Assembly (NCBI GenBank): GCA_903813345.2
Contig: CAIIXF020000003.1
Location: 5,791,815-5,851,814 of the forward strand
DNA length: 60,000 nt
Direction: 5' to 3'
Source: Owenia fusiformis
Taxonomy: Eukaryota > Annelida > Polychaeta > Sabellida > Oweniidae
A program made the translations under genes and the position numbers. This document shows, in pieces, positions 12,501-22,750 of the stretch (position 1 is the first letter of the stretch; every line of letters begins with the position of its first letter). The notes beneath the pieces are model-generated. The model worked only from the letters and a program-made list of their open reading frames with translations, had not been told where the DNA came from and searched no databases.

Positions 12501-15024
12501 ATAGTTGTACCAAAGCAAATTAATGATGAACATGTTATCTTTGGAATCAACATTCCACATTTGTGGACTTGCATAATTATAAACAATGATGATCTCACAT
12601 TTATGATCTAAATTATGGTTTTCAGTACAAAACATGTAAAACAGTTTTTGTACAAAAAAAACAACTCTGACAATGCCCATAAGGCCTCAACCTCAGAATC
12701 AAATTCACAACCAATAACAACCAATTTGCCAACCAATATCACTGAGTATTACACATAAGTATTAAAGCATTTGTATGGATGTCAAAGGGAAAGCAAGCGG
12801 ACTATATTTAGCCATTATGTCCCTATCACTGAAGTGAATAAATGCCTAAAGTATGTCATCAATATAGCCTGAGAAGTTGACGTGAAATATGCCTGTGCTC
12901 TCCTAATATAGGCCGACCTTGGGAGGTTCTACATTTTGGGTAAGAACGAAGGAATATTTCAAGTAATCGTGACATAACCTCTAATTATATATATTTACAG
13001 AGGCCATTTAGAACTAGATAATGGCAACTCCGCGGAGTAGCAAATCCCAACGAACAAAATATCAATTACCGAATTCCAATCAATTATACTCATTACTTTG
13101 GTTAAAATTGAAAAAATTAGATTTTAGAATTGCGAATTCCTGCTAAGCAGCCATTTTGAAATTTCTGAGGTACAAATCTGAAAAATAATACCATAATTGT
13201 GATCTACTCCAAAAATCCTTCAATTTGAGTATAATATAGCCATACTTTGAAGGGATCGAAAAATTATTGCGAAATCGTACATTAGACGGCCATTTTGAAT
13301 TTTACGAGGCTCGAATCAGAAAAAAGATACAATATTTGCAATCTACTCCTAATTGCCTTTCATTTGAGTATAATAAAGCTATACTTCAGAAAGATCTAAA
13401 AATTAGCGAAAATTTCTGTTTTCCTGACCCCCCATACACGGCCCCTGGGGGTCAGGATGAAAAAAACGGAATATATGTGAAAAAGATAAATGTTGTGAAT
13501 ATACTACCAAAATTTCAAACAATAATATTAATTACTTTGGTTTAGAATGAAAAATTTATGATTTTTGCAAAAAAGTCCCGTCATTTTTAAAGCGGCGGCC
13601 ATCTTGAAAAATTTTTTTTTTGCGTAAAACTATTCACCAATATACATCTTTCCACTAAATATGAAGAAAATCCGTCTACTAGTATTTGAGTTATCTTCCG
13701 GACGGACAGACGGACGGACGGATGGACGGACGGACTGACGGACGGACGGACGGAGGGCTTCACTATATCCCTACCGAACTTCGTTCATTGGGATAATTAA
13801 GTCTAACAGTATATCAGTAATAGGTATCCTACCTTGACTGCATTATAGGCATTATTTACAAGTATATCAAGTTGGCCATCATTTTCATCCTGGACTTTAT
13901 CAAACAAGGCCTTGATTTCCTCATCTTTGGTGTGGTCGCATTGCACTGGGACACAGACACCTCCTCTGTTGCGGATCTATCATAAAAATGAAAAAGTTAC
14001 CATTAAGTTAATCAGAATTTCTTATTCAAATACCACTCTATACAGAAAAAGCTATATGAAAACAAGAGGTGCGGTTATCATGTGCGTTAGTGGTGGGACT
14101 TGCCCAGATTTTCAGACTTGATTATGGGGAGCAAATTGATTTGCCCCCAATATGAACAAAGTGCCCTTAGATGGTTTCTTCCAGTTGGATTTATTACTTT
14201 TTGTGTGTGTATTGAAGATAAACTAATAAGCTCTTTCATTGGTACAGTAATGCCTACTGATTCATTGTAACATTTCATTGAGTAATTTGTTCAAAACTGA
14301 GGGTCAAATCTCAAATTTGAGGTCGAATGTGAACTCCTGAGAGCCTGTACATGATTTAAAAAAATGTTTGGTCAATTTGAGGCAAGTTGAAACCAGTTTT
14401 GAACAAAATACTGCAATTGGCTGGGTGCAGGCGGAGCAAATGTGACCCAGGCATAATGGTCATATGAAGACAGAATACAAATCAAAATAGTCTACTGCAC
14501 ATACCTCCTCTGCTGTTTCTTGTAATGAGCCACCAATATTATCTTTGACAGGCTTCAATGTTCTACCTGAAAAATATACTTGGAAACTGAATGCACAAAA
14601 TTAAATGTGTTGCAATGGTCTGAGACAAGCAGCATTTGACAAACAGGATTTCTTTCTAGCTATGGAATAAAATGCAGCGCTTAATGTTTCATTGTTTTAA
14701 ACTGCCCCAATTTAAAGATTGTTCATTGCGCATCAAAAGTGTACATGATTTGTGTGTACATAAATCGATTCAATTGGTTATAAAAAGAGGATTGACCGAA
14801 AGTTCATACATGTAACTGTCCCTGAGAGTACAGTAGTTTCCAGAGACACAGCGAGCAATTGCAATTTAAGTTAAGTAGTGTACATAAGGCAATACAAATA
14901 AAAAACAATTACCTGTGATATATACTTTAGCCCCTGCTTCCCCTAGCTGTAAAGCGATACCTTTCCCTATACCTCTAGTTGCACCTGTCACAACACAGAC
15001 CTTCCCAAGTAGTGGCTGACTCAT
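6596..15024 (-). CDS. DHRS1: Dehydrogenase/reductase SDR family member 1
   Basis: Nine coding exons on the minus strand join in frame: 14913-15024, 14505-14566, 13833-13976, 12386-12465, 9910-10042, 8207-8362, 7809-7869, 7264-7344 and 6596-6729 (TAA). All have AG/GT borders and agreeing phases, giving 963 nt or 320 residues (human DHRS1 is about 313). The cofactor motif TGATRGIG is at residues 13-20 and VNNAY at 98-102. The catalytic Ser is in VSSAGG (about 158), and YGVGK supplies Tyr171 and Lys175. MWDTVNTVGLR, SLWPGAVQTE and the C-terminal PKWLVSFAGHKF follow the family closely. The family are NADPH-dependent reductases of steroid and xenobiotic carbonyls at the ER membrane. ATG 15024 is chosen because it aligns with the family start; an in-frame ATG lies 8 codons upstream. 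No 5' UTR exon was identified. Three exon edges lie inside tandem arrays, described separately. Confidence 0.95.
7541..7835 (-). repeat. 59-bp tandem array over the 3' edge of DHRS1 exon 7
   Basis: Five units of exactly 59 bp; the exon-edge anchor lies at 7573, 7632, 7691, 7750 and 7809. Read on the minus strand, each unit holds the last ~15 bases of exon 7 (TCAATTTAGCTTCAG), the 5' splice site and about 44 bases of the following intron. The genuine exon end is the copy at 7809. The copy at 7632 keeps CAG|GTATGT. The copies at 7691 and 7750 have lost the GT (ATATGT). The copy at 7573 has CAT|GTATGT. The array extends into the intron, away from the exon. Confidence 0.9.
8696..9520. mobile_element. 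0.8-kb TIR transposon, copy 1 (DHRS1 intron)
   Basis: The element begins TAGCCTTGCCCAAGTCGG and ends with its complement CCGACTTGGGCAAGGCTA; the inverted similarity extends inward through the CCGCCTTGTAC segment. It is flanked by AGTCGTTTC (8687-8695) and AGTCATTTC (9521-9529), a 9-bp target duplication with one change. Internal sequence is shared in opposite orientation with 37426-38209. The internal open frame (64 codons) is also shared but is interrupted differently, so it is probably not coding. No transposase was recognised. The 8-9 bp target size suggests hAT- or Mutator-type mobilisation (inference). Confidence 0.85.
10133..10275. repeat. Short degenerate minisatellite
   Basis: Imperfect repeats of about 22 bases containing tttctgtagttggtgttcat. 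They lie in the DHRS1 intron just beyond the 79-bp array. Confidence 0.45.
10370..12420 (-). repeat. 79-bp tandem array over the 3' edge of DHRS1 exon 4
   Basis: There are 26 units. The splice-site anchor runs from 10414 to the genuine exon end at 12386, 1,972 bases, equal to 25 intervals of 79 minus three units of 78. On the minus strand each unit contains the last ~31 bases of exon 4, coding MWDTVN-VGL, then the 5' splice site CTCAG|GTGTGTC and about 45 bases of intron. The GT is kept in every unit I checked. Higher-order structure is visible: the variant ATGAAAGAATG recurs 395 bp apart, and ACTATAATGACTTT recurs at 395 and 316 bp. Open frames here arise from 78-bp units and are not genes. 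Confidence 0.95.
13020..13800. repeat. Dispersed repeat with a (GGAC)n tail, pearl-like
   Basis: Contains repeated motifs (gccattttgaa; tgatctactcc-aaa-tcctt; ttgagtataatata) followed by a (GGAC)n microsatellite at 13693-13755 and a tail cttcactatatccctaccga. Relatives occur at 26.1-27.3 kb, 41.4-42.1 kb and 48.9-49.05 kb. Core repeats with an ACGG-type microsatellite and a conserved tail recall bivalve pearl/Helitron-like elements (inference). A 92-codon frame at 13267-13545 lies within the repeat. Confidence 0.7.
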
Positions 15025-18000
15025 ATTGCAGTATCTACAATATAACATACAATGTGCCTATAGCTTTCCCTATACCTCTAGTTGCACCTGTCACAACACA
15101 GACCTTTCCCAGTAGTGGCTGACTCATATTGCACTATCTACAATATAACAAACAATGTGCCTATACCTTTCCCTATACCTCTAGTTGCACCTGTCACAAC
15201 ACAGACCTTTCCCAGTAGTGGATGACTCATATTGCAGTATCTACAATATAACAAACAATGTGCCTATACCTTTCCCTATACCTCTAGTTGCACCTGTCAC
15301 AACACAGACCTTTCCAAGTAGTGGCTGACTCATATTGCACTATCTACAATATAACAAACAATGTGCCTATACCTTTCCCTATACCTCTAGTTGCACCTGT
15401 CACAACACAGACCTTTCCCAGTAGTGGCTGACTCATATTGCACTATCTACAATATAACAAACAATGTGCCTATACCTTTCCCTATACCTCTAGTTGCACC
15501 TGTCACAACACAGACCTTTCCCAGTAGTGACTGACTCATATTGCAGTATCTACAATATAACAAACAATGTGCCTATACCTTTCCCTATACCTCTAGTTGC
15601 ACCTGTCACAACACAGACCTTTCCCAGTAGTGGATGACTCATATTGCAGTATCTACAATATAACAAACAATGTGCCTATACCTTTCCCTATACCTCTAGT
15701 TGCACCTGTCACAACACAGACCTTTCCCAGTAGTGGATGACTCATATTGAAGTATCTACAATATAACAAACAATGTGCCTATACCTTTCCCTATACCTCT
15801 AGTTGCACCTGTCACAACACAGACCTTTCCCAGTAGTGGCTGACTCATACTGCAGTATCTACAATATAACAAACAATGTGCCTATACCTTTCCCTATACC
15901 TCTAGTTGCACCTGTCACAACACAGACCTTTCCCAGTAGTGGATGACTCATATTGAAGTATCTACAATATAACAAACAATGTGCCTATACCTTTCCCTAT
16001 ACCTCTAGTTGCACCTGTCACAACACAGACCTTCCCAAGTAGTGGCTGACTCATATTGCAGTATCTACAATATAACATACAATGTGCCTATACCTTTCCC
16101 TGTACCTCTAGTTGCACCTGTCACAACACAGACCTTTCCCAGTAGTGGCTGACTCATATTGCAGTATCTACAATATAACATACAATGTGCCTATACCTTT
16201 CCCTATACCTCTAGTTGCACCTGTCACAACACAGACCTTTCCAAGTAGTGGCTGACTCATATTGCAGTATCTACAATATAACATACAATGTGCCTATACC
16301 TTTCCCTATACCTCTAGTTGCACCTGTCACAACACAGACCTTTCCCAGTAGTGGCTGACTCATATTGCAGTATCTACAATATAACATACAATGTGCCTAT
16401 ACCTTTCCCTATACCTCTAGTTGCACCTGTCACAACACAGACCTTTCCCAGTAGTGGCTGACTCATATTGCAGTATCTACAATATAACATACAATGTGCC
16501 TATACCTTTCCCTATACCTCTAGTTGCACCTGTCACAACACAGACCTTTCCAAGTAGTGGCTGACTCATATTGCACTATCTACAATATAACAAACAATGT
16601 GCCTATACCTTTCCCTATACCTCTAGTTGCACCTGTCACAACACAGACCTTTCCCAGTAGTGGATGACTCATATTGCAGTATCTACAATATAACAAACAA
16701 TGTGCCTATACCTTTCCCTATACCTCTAGTTGCACCTGTCACAACACAGACCTTTCCCAGTAGTGGCTGACTCATATTGCACTATCTACAATATAACAAA
16801 CAATGTGCCTATACCTTTCCCTATACCTCTAGTTGCACCTGTCACAACACAGACCTTTCCCAGTAGTGGCTGACTCATATTGCAGTATCTACAATATAAC
16901 ATACAATGTGCCTATAGCTTTCCCTATACCTCTAGTTGCACCTGTCACAACACAGACCTTTCCCAGTAGTGGCTGACTCATATTGCAGTATCTACAATAT
17001 AACATACAATGTGCCTATACCTTTCCCTATACCTCTAGTTGCACCTGTCACAACACAGACCTTTCCCAGTAGTGGATGACTCATATTGCAGTATCTACAA
17101 TATAACATACAATGTGCCTATAGCTTTCCCTATACCTCTAGTTGCACCTGTCACAACACAGACCTTTCCAAGTAGTGGCTGACTCATATTGCAGTATCTA
17201 CAATATAACAAACAATGTGCCTATACCTTTCCCTATACCTCTAGTTGCACCTGTCACAACACAGACCTTTCCCAGTAGTGGATGACTCATATTGCAGTAT
17301 CTACAATATAACAAACAATGTGCCTATACCTTTCCCTATACCTCTAGTTGCACCTGTCACAACACAGACCTTTCCAAGTAGTGGCTGACTCATATTGCAG
17401 TATCTACAATATAACATACAATGTGCCTATACCTTTCCCTATACCTCTAGTTGCACCTGTCACAACACAGACCTTTCCCAGTAGTGGATGACTCATATTG
17501 CACTATCTACAATATAACATACAATGTGCCTATACCTTTCCCTATACCTCTAGTTGCACCTGTCACAACACAGACCTTTCCCAGTAGTGGATGACTCATA
17601 TTGCAGTATCTACAATATAACATACAATGTGCCTATACCTTTCCCTATACCTCTAGTTGCACCTGTCACAACACAGACCTTTCCCAGTAGTAGCTGACTC
17701 ATATTGCAGTATCTACAATATAACAAACAATGTGCCTATACCTTTCCCTATACCTCTAGTTGCACCTGTTACAACACAGACCTTTCCCAGTAGTGGCTGA
17801 CTCATATTGCAGTATCTACAATATAACAAACAATGTGCCTATACCTTTCCCTATACCTCTAGTTGCACCTGTCACAACACAGACCTTTCCCAGTAGTGGA
17901 TGACTCATATTGCAGTATCTACAATATAACAAACAATGTGCCTATACCTTTCCCTATACCTCTAGTTGCACCTGTCACAACACAGACCTTTCCCAGTAGT

Positions 18001-18570
18001 GGCTGACTCATATTGCAGTATCTACAATATAACAAACAATGTGCCTATACCTTTCCCTATACCTCTAGTTGCACCTGTCACAACACAGACCTTTCCCAGT
18101 AGTGGATGACTCATATTGCAGTATCTACAATATAACATACAATTTGCCTATACCTTTCCCTATACCTCTAGTTGCACCTGTCACAACACAGACCTTTCCC
18201 AGTAGTGGATGACTCATATTGCAGTATCTACAATATAACATACAATGTGCCTATAGCTTTCCCTATACCTCTAGTTGCACCTGTCACAACACAGACCTTT
18301 CCCAGTAGTGGCTGACTCATATTGCACTATCTACAATATAACAAACAATGTGCCTATACCTTTCCCTATACCTCTAGTTGCACCTGTCACAACACAGACC
18401 TTTTCCAGTAGTGGATGACTCATATTGCAGTATCTACAATATAACAAACAATGTGCCTATACCTTTCCCTGTACCTCTAGTTGCACCTGTCACAACACAG
18501 ACCTTTCCAAGTAGTGGCTGACTCATATTGAAGTATCTTCAATATAACAAACAATTACAATGTGCCTATA
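14955..18570 (-). repeat. 103-bp tandem array carrying the DHRS1 translation-start exon edge
   Basis: There are 35 copies including the genuine exon. The ATG anchor lies at 15024 and the last at 18526, exactly 34 x 103 bases, so there is no net insertion or deletion across the array. On the minus strand each unit has an acceptor-like tract (TTGTTATATTGTAG), about 10 bases of leader, ATGAGTCAG and the first ~23 codons with the TGATRGIG cofactor motif, then the sequence joins the next unit. Read from each ATG, a unit gives 30 codons ending in TAG. Units differ by scattered substitutions (CCCAG/CCAAG; GGCTGAC/GGATGAC; ACATAC/ACAAAC; GCACTATC/GCAGTATC). The array extends upstream of the gene. Confidence 0.97.
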
Positions 18571-18799
18571 ACTTGTATAACTGTAACAATCTAATCTGTA
18601 ATTGAGAGCAGGGTGACTTATTCCTTTTGATCATAGGGCCGTGGGAACATGTCTAAAAAAATCGAGTCGACATCTGTACCTACAGTATAAGAGCTAGGTG
18701 GACCTTGAAAAATGATCTTATGAAGAAGCCAACTTTTGATTGTTAATTTGCGCAAAGATTGTTTTAAACAAGTTCGCAGGGCCTATGATTTTAGTTAGT
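18571..18799. other. Upstream flank of the DHRS1 array
   Basis: No exon or promoter motif recognised. A 5' UTR exon and the promoter of DHRS1 should lie here or further right if the acceptor-like tract before the ATG is used. Confidence 0.3.
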
Positions 18800-20145
18800 C
18801 TACAGCCCATTTCATTGTTTATTGCGTTGGGAAAACCTAAAAAATAAAAAGATCATTGTGCAATAATATATGGAAAAATATATTCCTTACATAAATGACA
18901 TTTGCATATCTTGGATTGCTTCTAGTTTGGCTAATAAAGTATGTGGCCTCTTATACAGGGTGACCGGAAAAAAAGGAGACCATTGAAGTAATCAATTTCT
19001 CCTAAACTAGACAAGTGCCATCAATGAAATTTTGCATACACTGGAACAGTTATATGGAAATTTGTTACTGAAGGTTTCAATACAAGCATTCAACTGGTTC
19101 AGGAGCTATGATCATTTACATAACATGCTCCAAATAGGCACAATTGAGACCAACGCAGAGTTGGATTCATATGGCAAACTACCCTTACATGTTCTGCCCT
19201 CTATGGCATTATTATGGCATTACATATAGCAGTGATTGCCTTCTTTAGGTCAACAATAGTCTGAGGATTGTTTTGGTATAGATTGTCTTTCAAATATCCA
19301 TACAAAAAGAAATCAGCAGGATTCAAGTCTAGGCTGTAATGGCAATGAAGGGTTATCTGACATGTGGTTCATCATCCTGTTGCCAAAGTGCTGATTTACC
19401 AAATCTTAAGAGTCACTTTAGGTATTGGGCATAGTGCCATGTTACTAAAACCACTATATGGCACAATTAAATCCCATATGGAAACCAAGGGCTGCCCAAA
19501 ACCTCCTTAGGATGATACTGTAACTGAGTGGGACCACTGAGTCAGAAGCCATAGGTCAGATAAGCTTCGTCTCCATACACCTCAAATTTGAATCCACCTG
19601 ATTTCTTTTTGTGGGGCAATTTGAAAGACAATGTGTACCAAAACAATCCTGAGACAATTGCTGACCTAAAGGTGGCAATAAATGCTAAATGTAATGCCAT
19701 AACAAGGTCGGAATATGTAAGGGTATTTGCCAAATGTATCCAGCTCTGCGTTGGTCTCAATTGCGCCTATTTGGAGCATGTTATGTAAATGATCATAGCT
19801 CCTGAACCAGTTGACTGCTTGTATTGACACTTTCAGGAACAAATTTCCATAGAACTGTCCTGATGTATGCAAAATTTCATTGATGTCACTAGTCTATTTT
19901 AGGAGATATTGCCTATTTCAATGGTCTCCTTTTTTTCCGGTCACCCTGTATTTTGATGCATGTATTTTCAAAAAGATTAACATGGCTGAAATTCTTTAAA
20001 TTACAAGAGGGCACAGGCTTATTGCACAAAAAAACTAAATAATCTGAAATATACAAATTTCATTCCATATATTATTGCACAATGATCTCCTGATTTCTTA
20101 TTTTTGGGGTTCTACTGATGCAATAAAACAGTGAAATGGGCTGTA
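18800..20145. mobile_element. Outer foldback element holding a mariner-like insertion
   Basis: About 18804-18890 (cagcccatttcattg to ttgtgcaataatatatgg) is the imperfect reverse complement of about 20065-20142 (ccatatattattgcacaa to tgaaatgggctg). Between these arms lies the complete TIR element at 18956-19948. The simplest reading is an older inverted-repeat element later split by a second transposon. Confidence 0.6.
18956..19948. mobile_element. Palindromic mariner-like element with TA target duplication
   Basis: Ends are CAGGGTGACCGGAAAAAAAG and its complement, flanked by TA at 18954-18955 and 19949-19950. Both halves carry the same C-terminal piece of a DDE transposase, pointing outward in opposite directions. 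On the plus strand at 19588-19785 it begins NPPDFFLWGNLKDNVYQNNP. On the minus strand near 19200-19320 it begins PADFFLYGYLKDNLYQNNP. The DFFLWG-LKD-VY-NNP pattern is typical of mariner-like transposases. The element therefore consists of two head-to-head 3' ends without a catalytic core and cannot be autonomous. Confidence 0.85.
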
Positions 20146-20504
20146 CATAGATACATTGTAGTCTAAAAAAGCTGATTTAATTATGCAAACTAGGAATCCT
20201 TGGTGGGTATAACCTTCGTAATGAAGGTGCTTTGGTGGATTCACAGATCCAGAGCCAGATCCAGCTCCTATTGGTAGTAGGCTCAATGAATAAATAAGAA
20301 GATCGAACACAAGCCAACCTAAAAACAAGACTACCTAAAAATATGTCCCTCGTACTGACCTTTATCTTTACCATCATTGAGTGATCAATATTTATTATTT
20401 ACCCTGTAATCTCTTCTTCATGTATTACACTAGTTTGAATGGTTACATGATATCAATTATTGACGTTGTAAATCGAGTTTTCCCGGGACAATTATTTCAA
20501 ATTT
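20146..20504. other. No feature recognised
   Basis: Short overlapping open frames on the minus strand (about 20098-20377) have no recognisable motif and look like chance frames. Confidence 0.3.
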
Positions 20505-20792
20505 TCAGAGCGTAAAGATAATGTGTTTCGGTAATTTCTGGCAGTGTCCGATGTTTTTCGTCTCTGAAATTACGTCACATCGCAACAAACTGCCAAAGAA
20601 AGTAAAGGACCACATAGCTTAACAAACCAATGTTATTGTTTCTACAGTAAGAAACGTCATGGGGTTTCTCGGTTATCTCTGAAGTGACGTCATCCGGAGT
20701 GGCATCACATACTCAGAAAAGACAATTGACTTCGGGAATAAACATGAGAACAACAGAAATAGCCGAAACACTCCATTATATATACGCTCTGA
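20505..20792. mobile_element. Short TIR element (MITE-like)
   Basis: Left end TCAGAGCGTAAAGATAATG and right end CATTATATATACGCTCTGA are imperfect inverted repeats of about 30 bp, continuing to TGTTTCGG / CCGAAACA. ATTTT flanks both sides or nearly so. The 288-bp interior is non-coding and includes several cAMP-response-like TGACGTCA/TTACGTCAC strings. Confidence 0.7.
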
Positions 20793-20939
20793 TATTTTAT
20801 GCTTTTATCAACAGATGACTTGAATGTGTGGCTTTAGTCATTGGAGGTTTTTTATACAAAGCCTTTGCTGAAGTGAGGATTTCCAATGTTAAAAATAAGA
20901 GAATTTTCAAGAGGCCATACATCAGTGGATGACAGCATG

Positions 20940-21032
20940 CACAGATGGCAGAATTTTTCTAAGAAAATACATCCTAAAGAGGCCCTAAAGAAATTTAGGA
21001 TGTATTTCCTTAGAAAAATTCTGCTATCTGTG
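20940..21032. repeat. 93-nt hairpin, microRNA-precursor-like
   Basis: Arm 20940-20977 (starts CACAGATGGCAGAATTTTTC) pairs with 20995-21032 (ends AGAAAAATTCTGCTATCTGTG-like). Over 38 positions there are only a few mismatches, and the loop is 17 bases. The shape and length fit a pre-miRNA hairpin or a very short palindromic MITE; the sequence alone cannot separate these. I recognise no known seed. Confidence 0.6.
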
Positions 21033-21082
21033 ACAGCATGGGCTTTGAATATACCAATACGTGATAAAGTTTAATTTAGTTC

Positions 21083-21685
21083 AGTTTAGCTAACTCCCGT
21101 TTGAAGAGCTATCGTGTATGGTACAACTTCGTCTACATCCGGGTTCTTTCCGATTGGATTAGGCCTACACAGGGGTGCTATTTCAATGCTGCACTGCGAC
21201 TCTATTAAATATTTATGTAAAGTTTCATTTGGACAAACGATAGGTATGTATGTAATTAAGATATATGACAAAGCTTTAATCCCCAAATCCTAAGAAATCT
21301 GTAGTTGAAAATGCCGTCCAATTCCAGTGATGTCACTGATATCCCAGAAATTGCCCAGACGCCATCGAAGATCGAAAAAAATATATAATTGAATAATGTT
21401 ACTTTGAATCTCCGATTATCTTTCTGATTATTGAATAGATTGGATCATATACTGTAACTGCTTGAGGGCTGATGGAAGATCAGAAGCTGAGAAACGTTCA
21501 GAGTAATCGACTCGTTCGGCGGGCCAATGAAAATTTGTCCCTTCCAAAGCGAGATATTTATGTAAATTACCACCTGAACTCTTATCGTGAATAGGAGTAT
21601 TAGAGTTGAAAGTTGAAAGCCCACGATGACAGTATAGAAAATGTAAAGAAAATATACAAATTTTAAGGGATATGTATCTAGACAA
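21083..21685 (-). pseudogene. Possible coding exons or gene remnant, unrecognised
   Basis: Two minus-strand frames look protein-like. One, ending at the stop 21428-21430, reads from about 21585 and includes HWPAERVDYSERFSASDLP. The other, ending near 21083, includes NPDVDEVVPYTIALQTGVS. Both hold the string LHKYL, so they may be diverged duplicates of one terminal exon. This stretch is richer in CpG than its surroundings, and other frames are open too. With the candidate first exon at 22030-22206 it could be a gene or its remains. I do not recognise a family. Confidence 0.3.
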
Positions 21686-21998
21686 TATTTGAGACTATAG
21701 GGCTTTCAAAACACCATGGTTTGGATATGGTGATAGAACATCCACCTGTCACTGACAGTGTCATTTGTTTTGTTCCAAATTGAAACCACAGGGGATTGCA
21801 TGGAGGGTCGGGCAGAACCCTCCCCAACCTCCTAAGGCTACTTCTCTTTAAAAGAGAAGTCTTTAGAGGTTGGGGAGGGTTGTGCCCGACCCTCCATACG
21901 ATTCCCTGTGATTGAAACTGCATCTTCAATGAGGCTAGACCCCAAGAAGAGGTATCTGGCAGAGGTCCGTGGGTGGTCTCAACATGGTTGCGTAACAT
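21678..21998 (-). pseudogene. Open frame interrupted by a 124-bp hAT-type MITE
   Basis: A 106-codon minus-strand frame is formed by a MITE at 21787-21910 inserted between KMQFQ and WFQFGTKQMTLSVTGG. The 8-bp target duplication ATTGAAAC (21779-21786 and 21911-21918) shows the host reading frame was once continuous across the site. The host part is unrecognised. Whether it was ever an exon is uncertain. Confidence 0.3.
21787..21910. mobile_element. 124-bp hAT-like MITE forming a long hairpin
   Basis: The left end CACAGGGGATTGCATGGAG and right end CCATACGATTCCCTGTG are inverted repeats, and complementarity continues almost to the centre (gaggttggggagggtt and its complement). The exact 8-bp duplication ATTGAAAC at both sides and the CACAGGG-type terminus are standard for hAT transposons. 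Confidence 0.85.
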
Positions 21999-22029
21999 AA
22001 TTCATTATTTAGAAAACTAATTACCCTAC

Positions 22030-22206
22030 CTTATGATTGTATAAGTTTATAGCACTGTGACATGCCGTGAATAAACTTTGAACCTTCCACTCAAAACTTT
22101 TAACCGGAAATGTCAAAACCTCGATCTCGGAACGGAAGTTTGATTTTGAAAAAATATCCTGCGAGTATATATTTGTTTGTGAGCGTTTCTCTTGTAAGCA
22201 TAACAT
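22030..22206 (-). CDS. Candidate first coding exon, unrecognised
   Basis: From ATG 22206 the minus strand is open for 59 codons to a donor AAG|GTAGGG at 22029. The peptide includes VKSFEWKVQSLFTACHSA, which looks protein-like. It could splice in phase to the frame near 21585, but this is inference. No family is recognised. Confidence 0.3.
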
Positions 22207-22727
22207 GATTGATACATCATCTTGTTAACAGGTTGGTGTATTTTTTTAATTATTATATGATCGCACAGATAAATCATCATTTTCAAGAAAGAGAGAAAGA
22301 ATATTCAAACTCTTTACTTTTACATGCAGATGGTGGGTGATAATAGGTCTAAAGCCCATGGTTATTTAGCATGGCAAAGGAACAAGAGTCCAGACACAGG
22401 TACTTGAAACAACTTACATCAATTGGCCAACTGGAACAGAATACATGGTCTGTCTTCCAATATATAAATATTAGTTGATCAATTCAAGATCTTGTGAGTT
22501 CAACAATGGGCTATTGAATGCCCACGGTTCCTTCAACCCTAGTATGTATCCAACAGACTGACTAGAAGTCAGTCTGTTATGATGTACTACTTTCCTGTGG
22601 AAATTGCAGTGAAATTTTTTGCACAAAATTATCAATTGGAGGAACCATTTTTTCAATAAAATAAACATTACAAAATTTCAATTAAGGCATATTTTTTTGA
22701 TAAAGACACATGTTTTTAAAATCTGTT

Positions 22728-22750
22728 NNNNNNNNNNNNNNNNNNNNNNN
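22728..22750. other. Assembly gap (23 N)
   Basis: A run of 23 undetermined bases. Sequence to the left and right may not be truly contiguous. Confidence 1.

Noticed and set aside
13267-13545. 92-codon plus-strand frame
   Set aside because: It lies inside a dispersed repeat and mirrors its core sequence.
14955-18570. Regular array with constant spacing that could be taken for a CRISPR
   Set aside because: Whole 103-bp units repeat, with no unique spacers, and the genome is eukaryotic with spliced genes.
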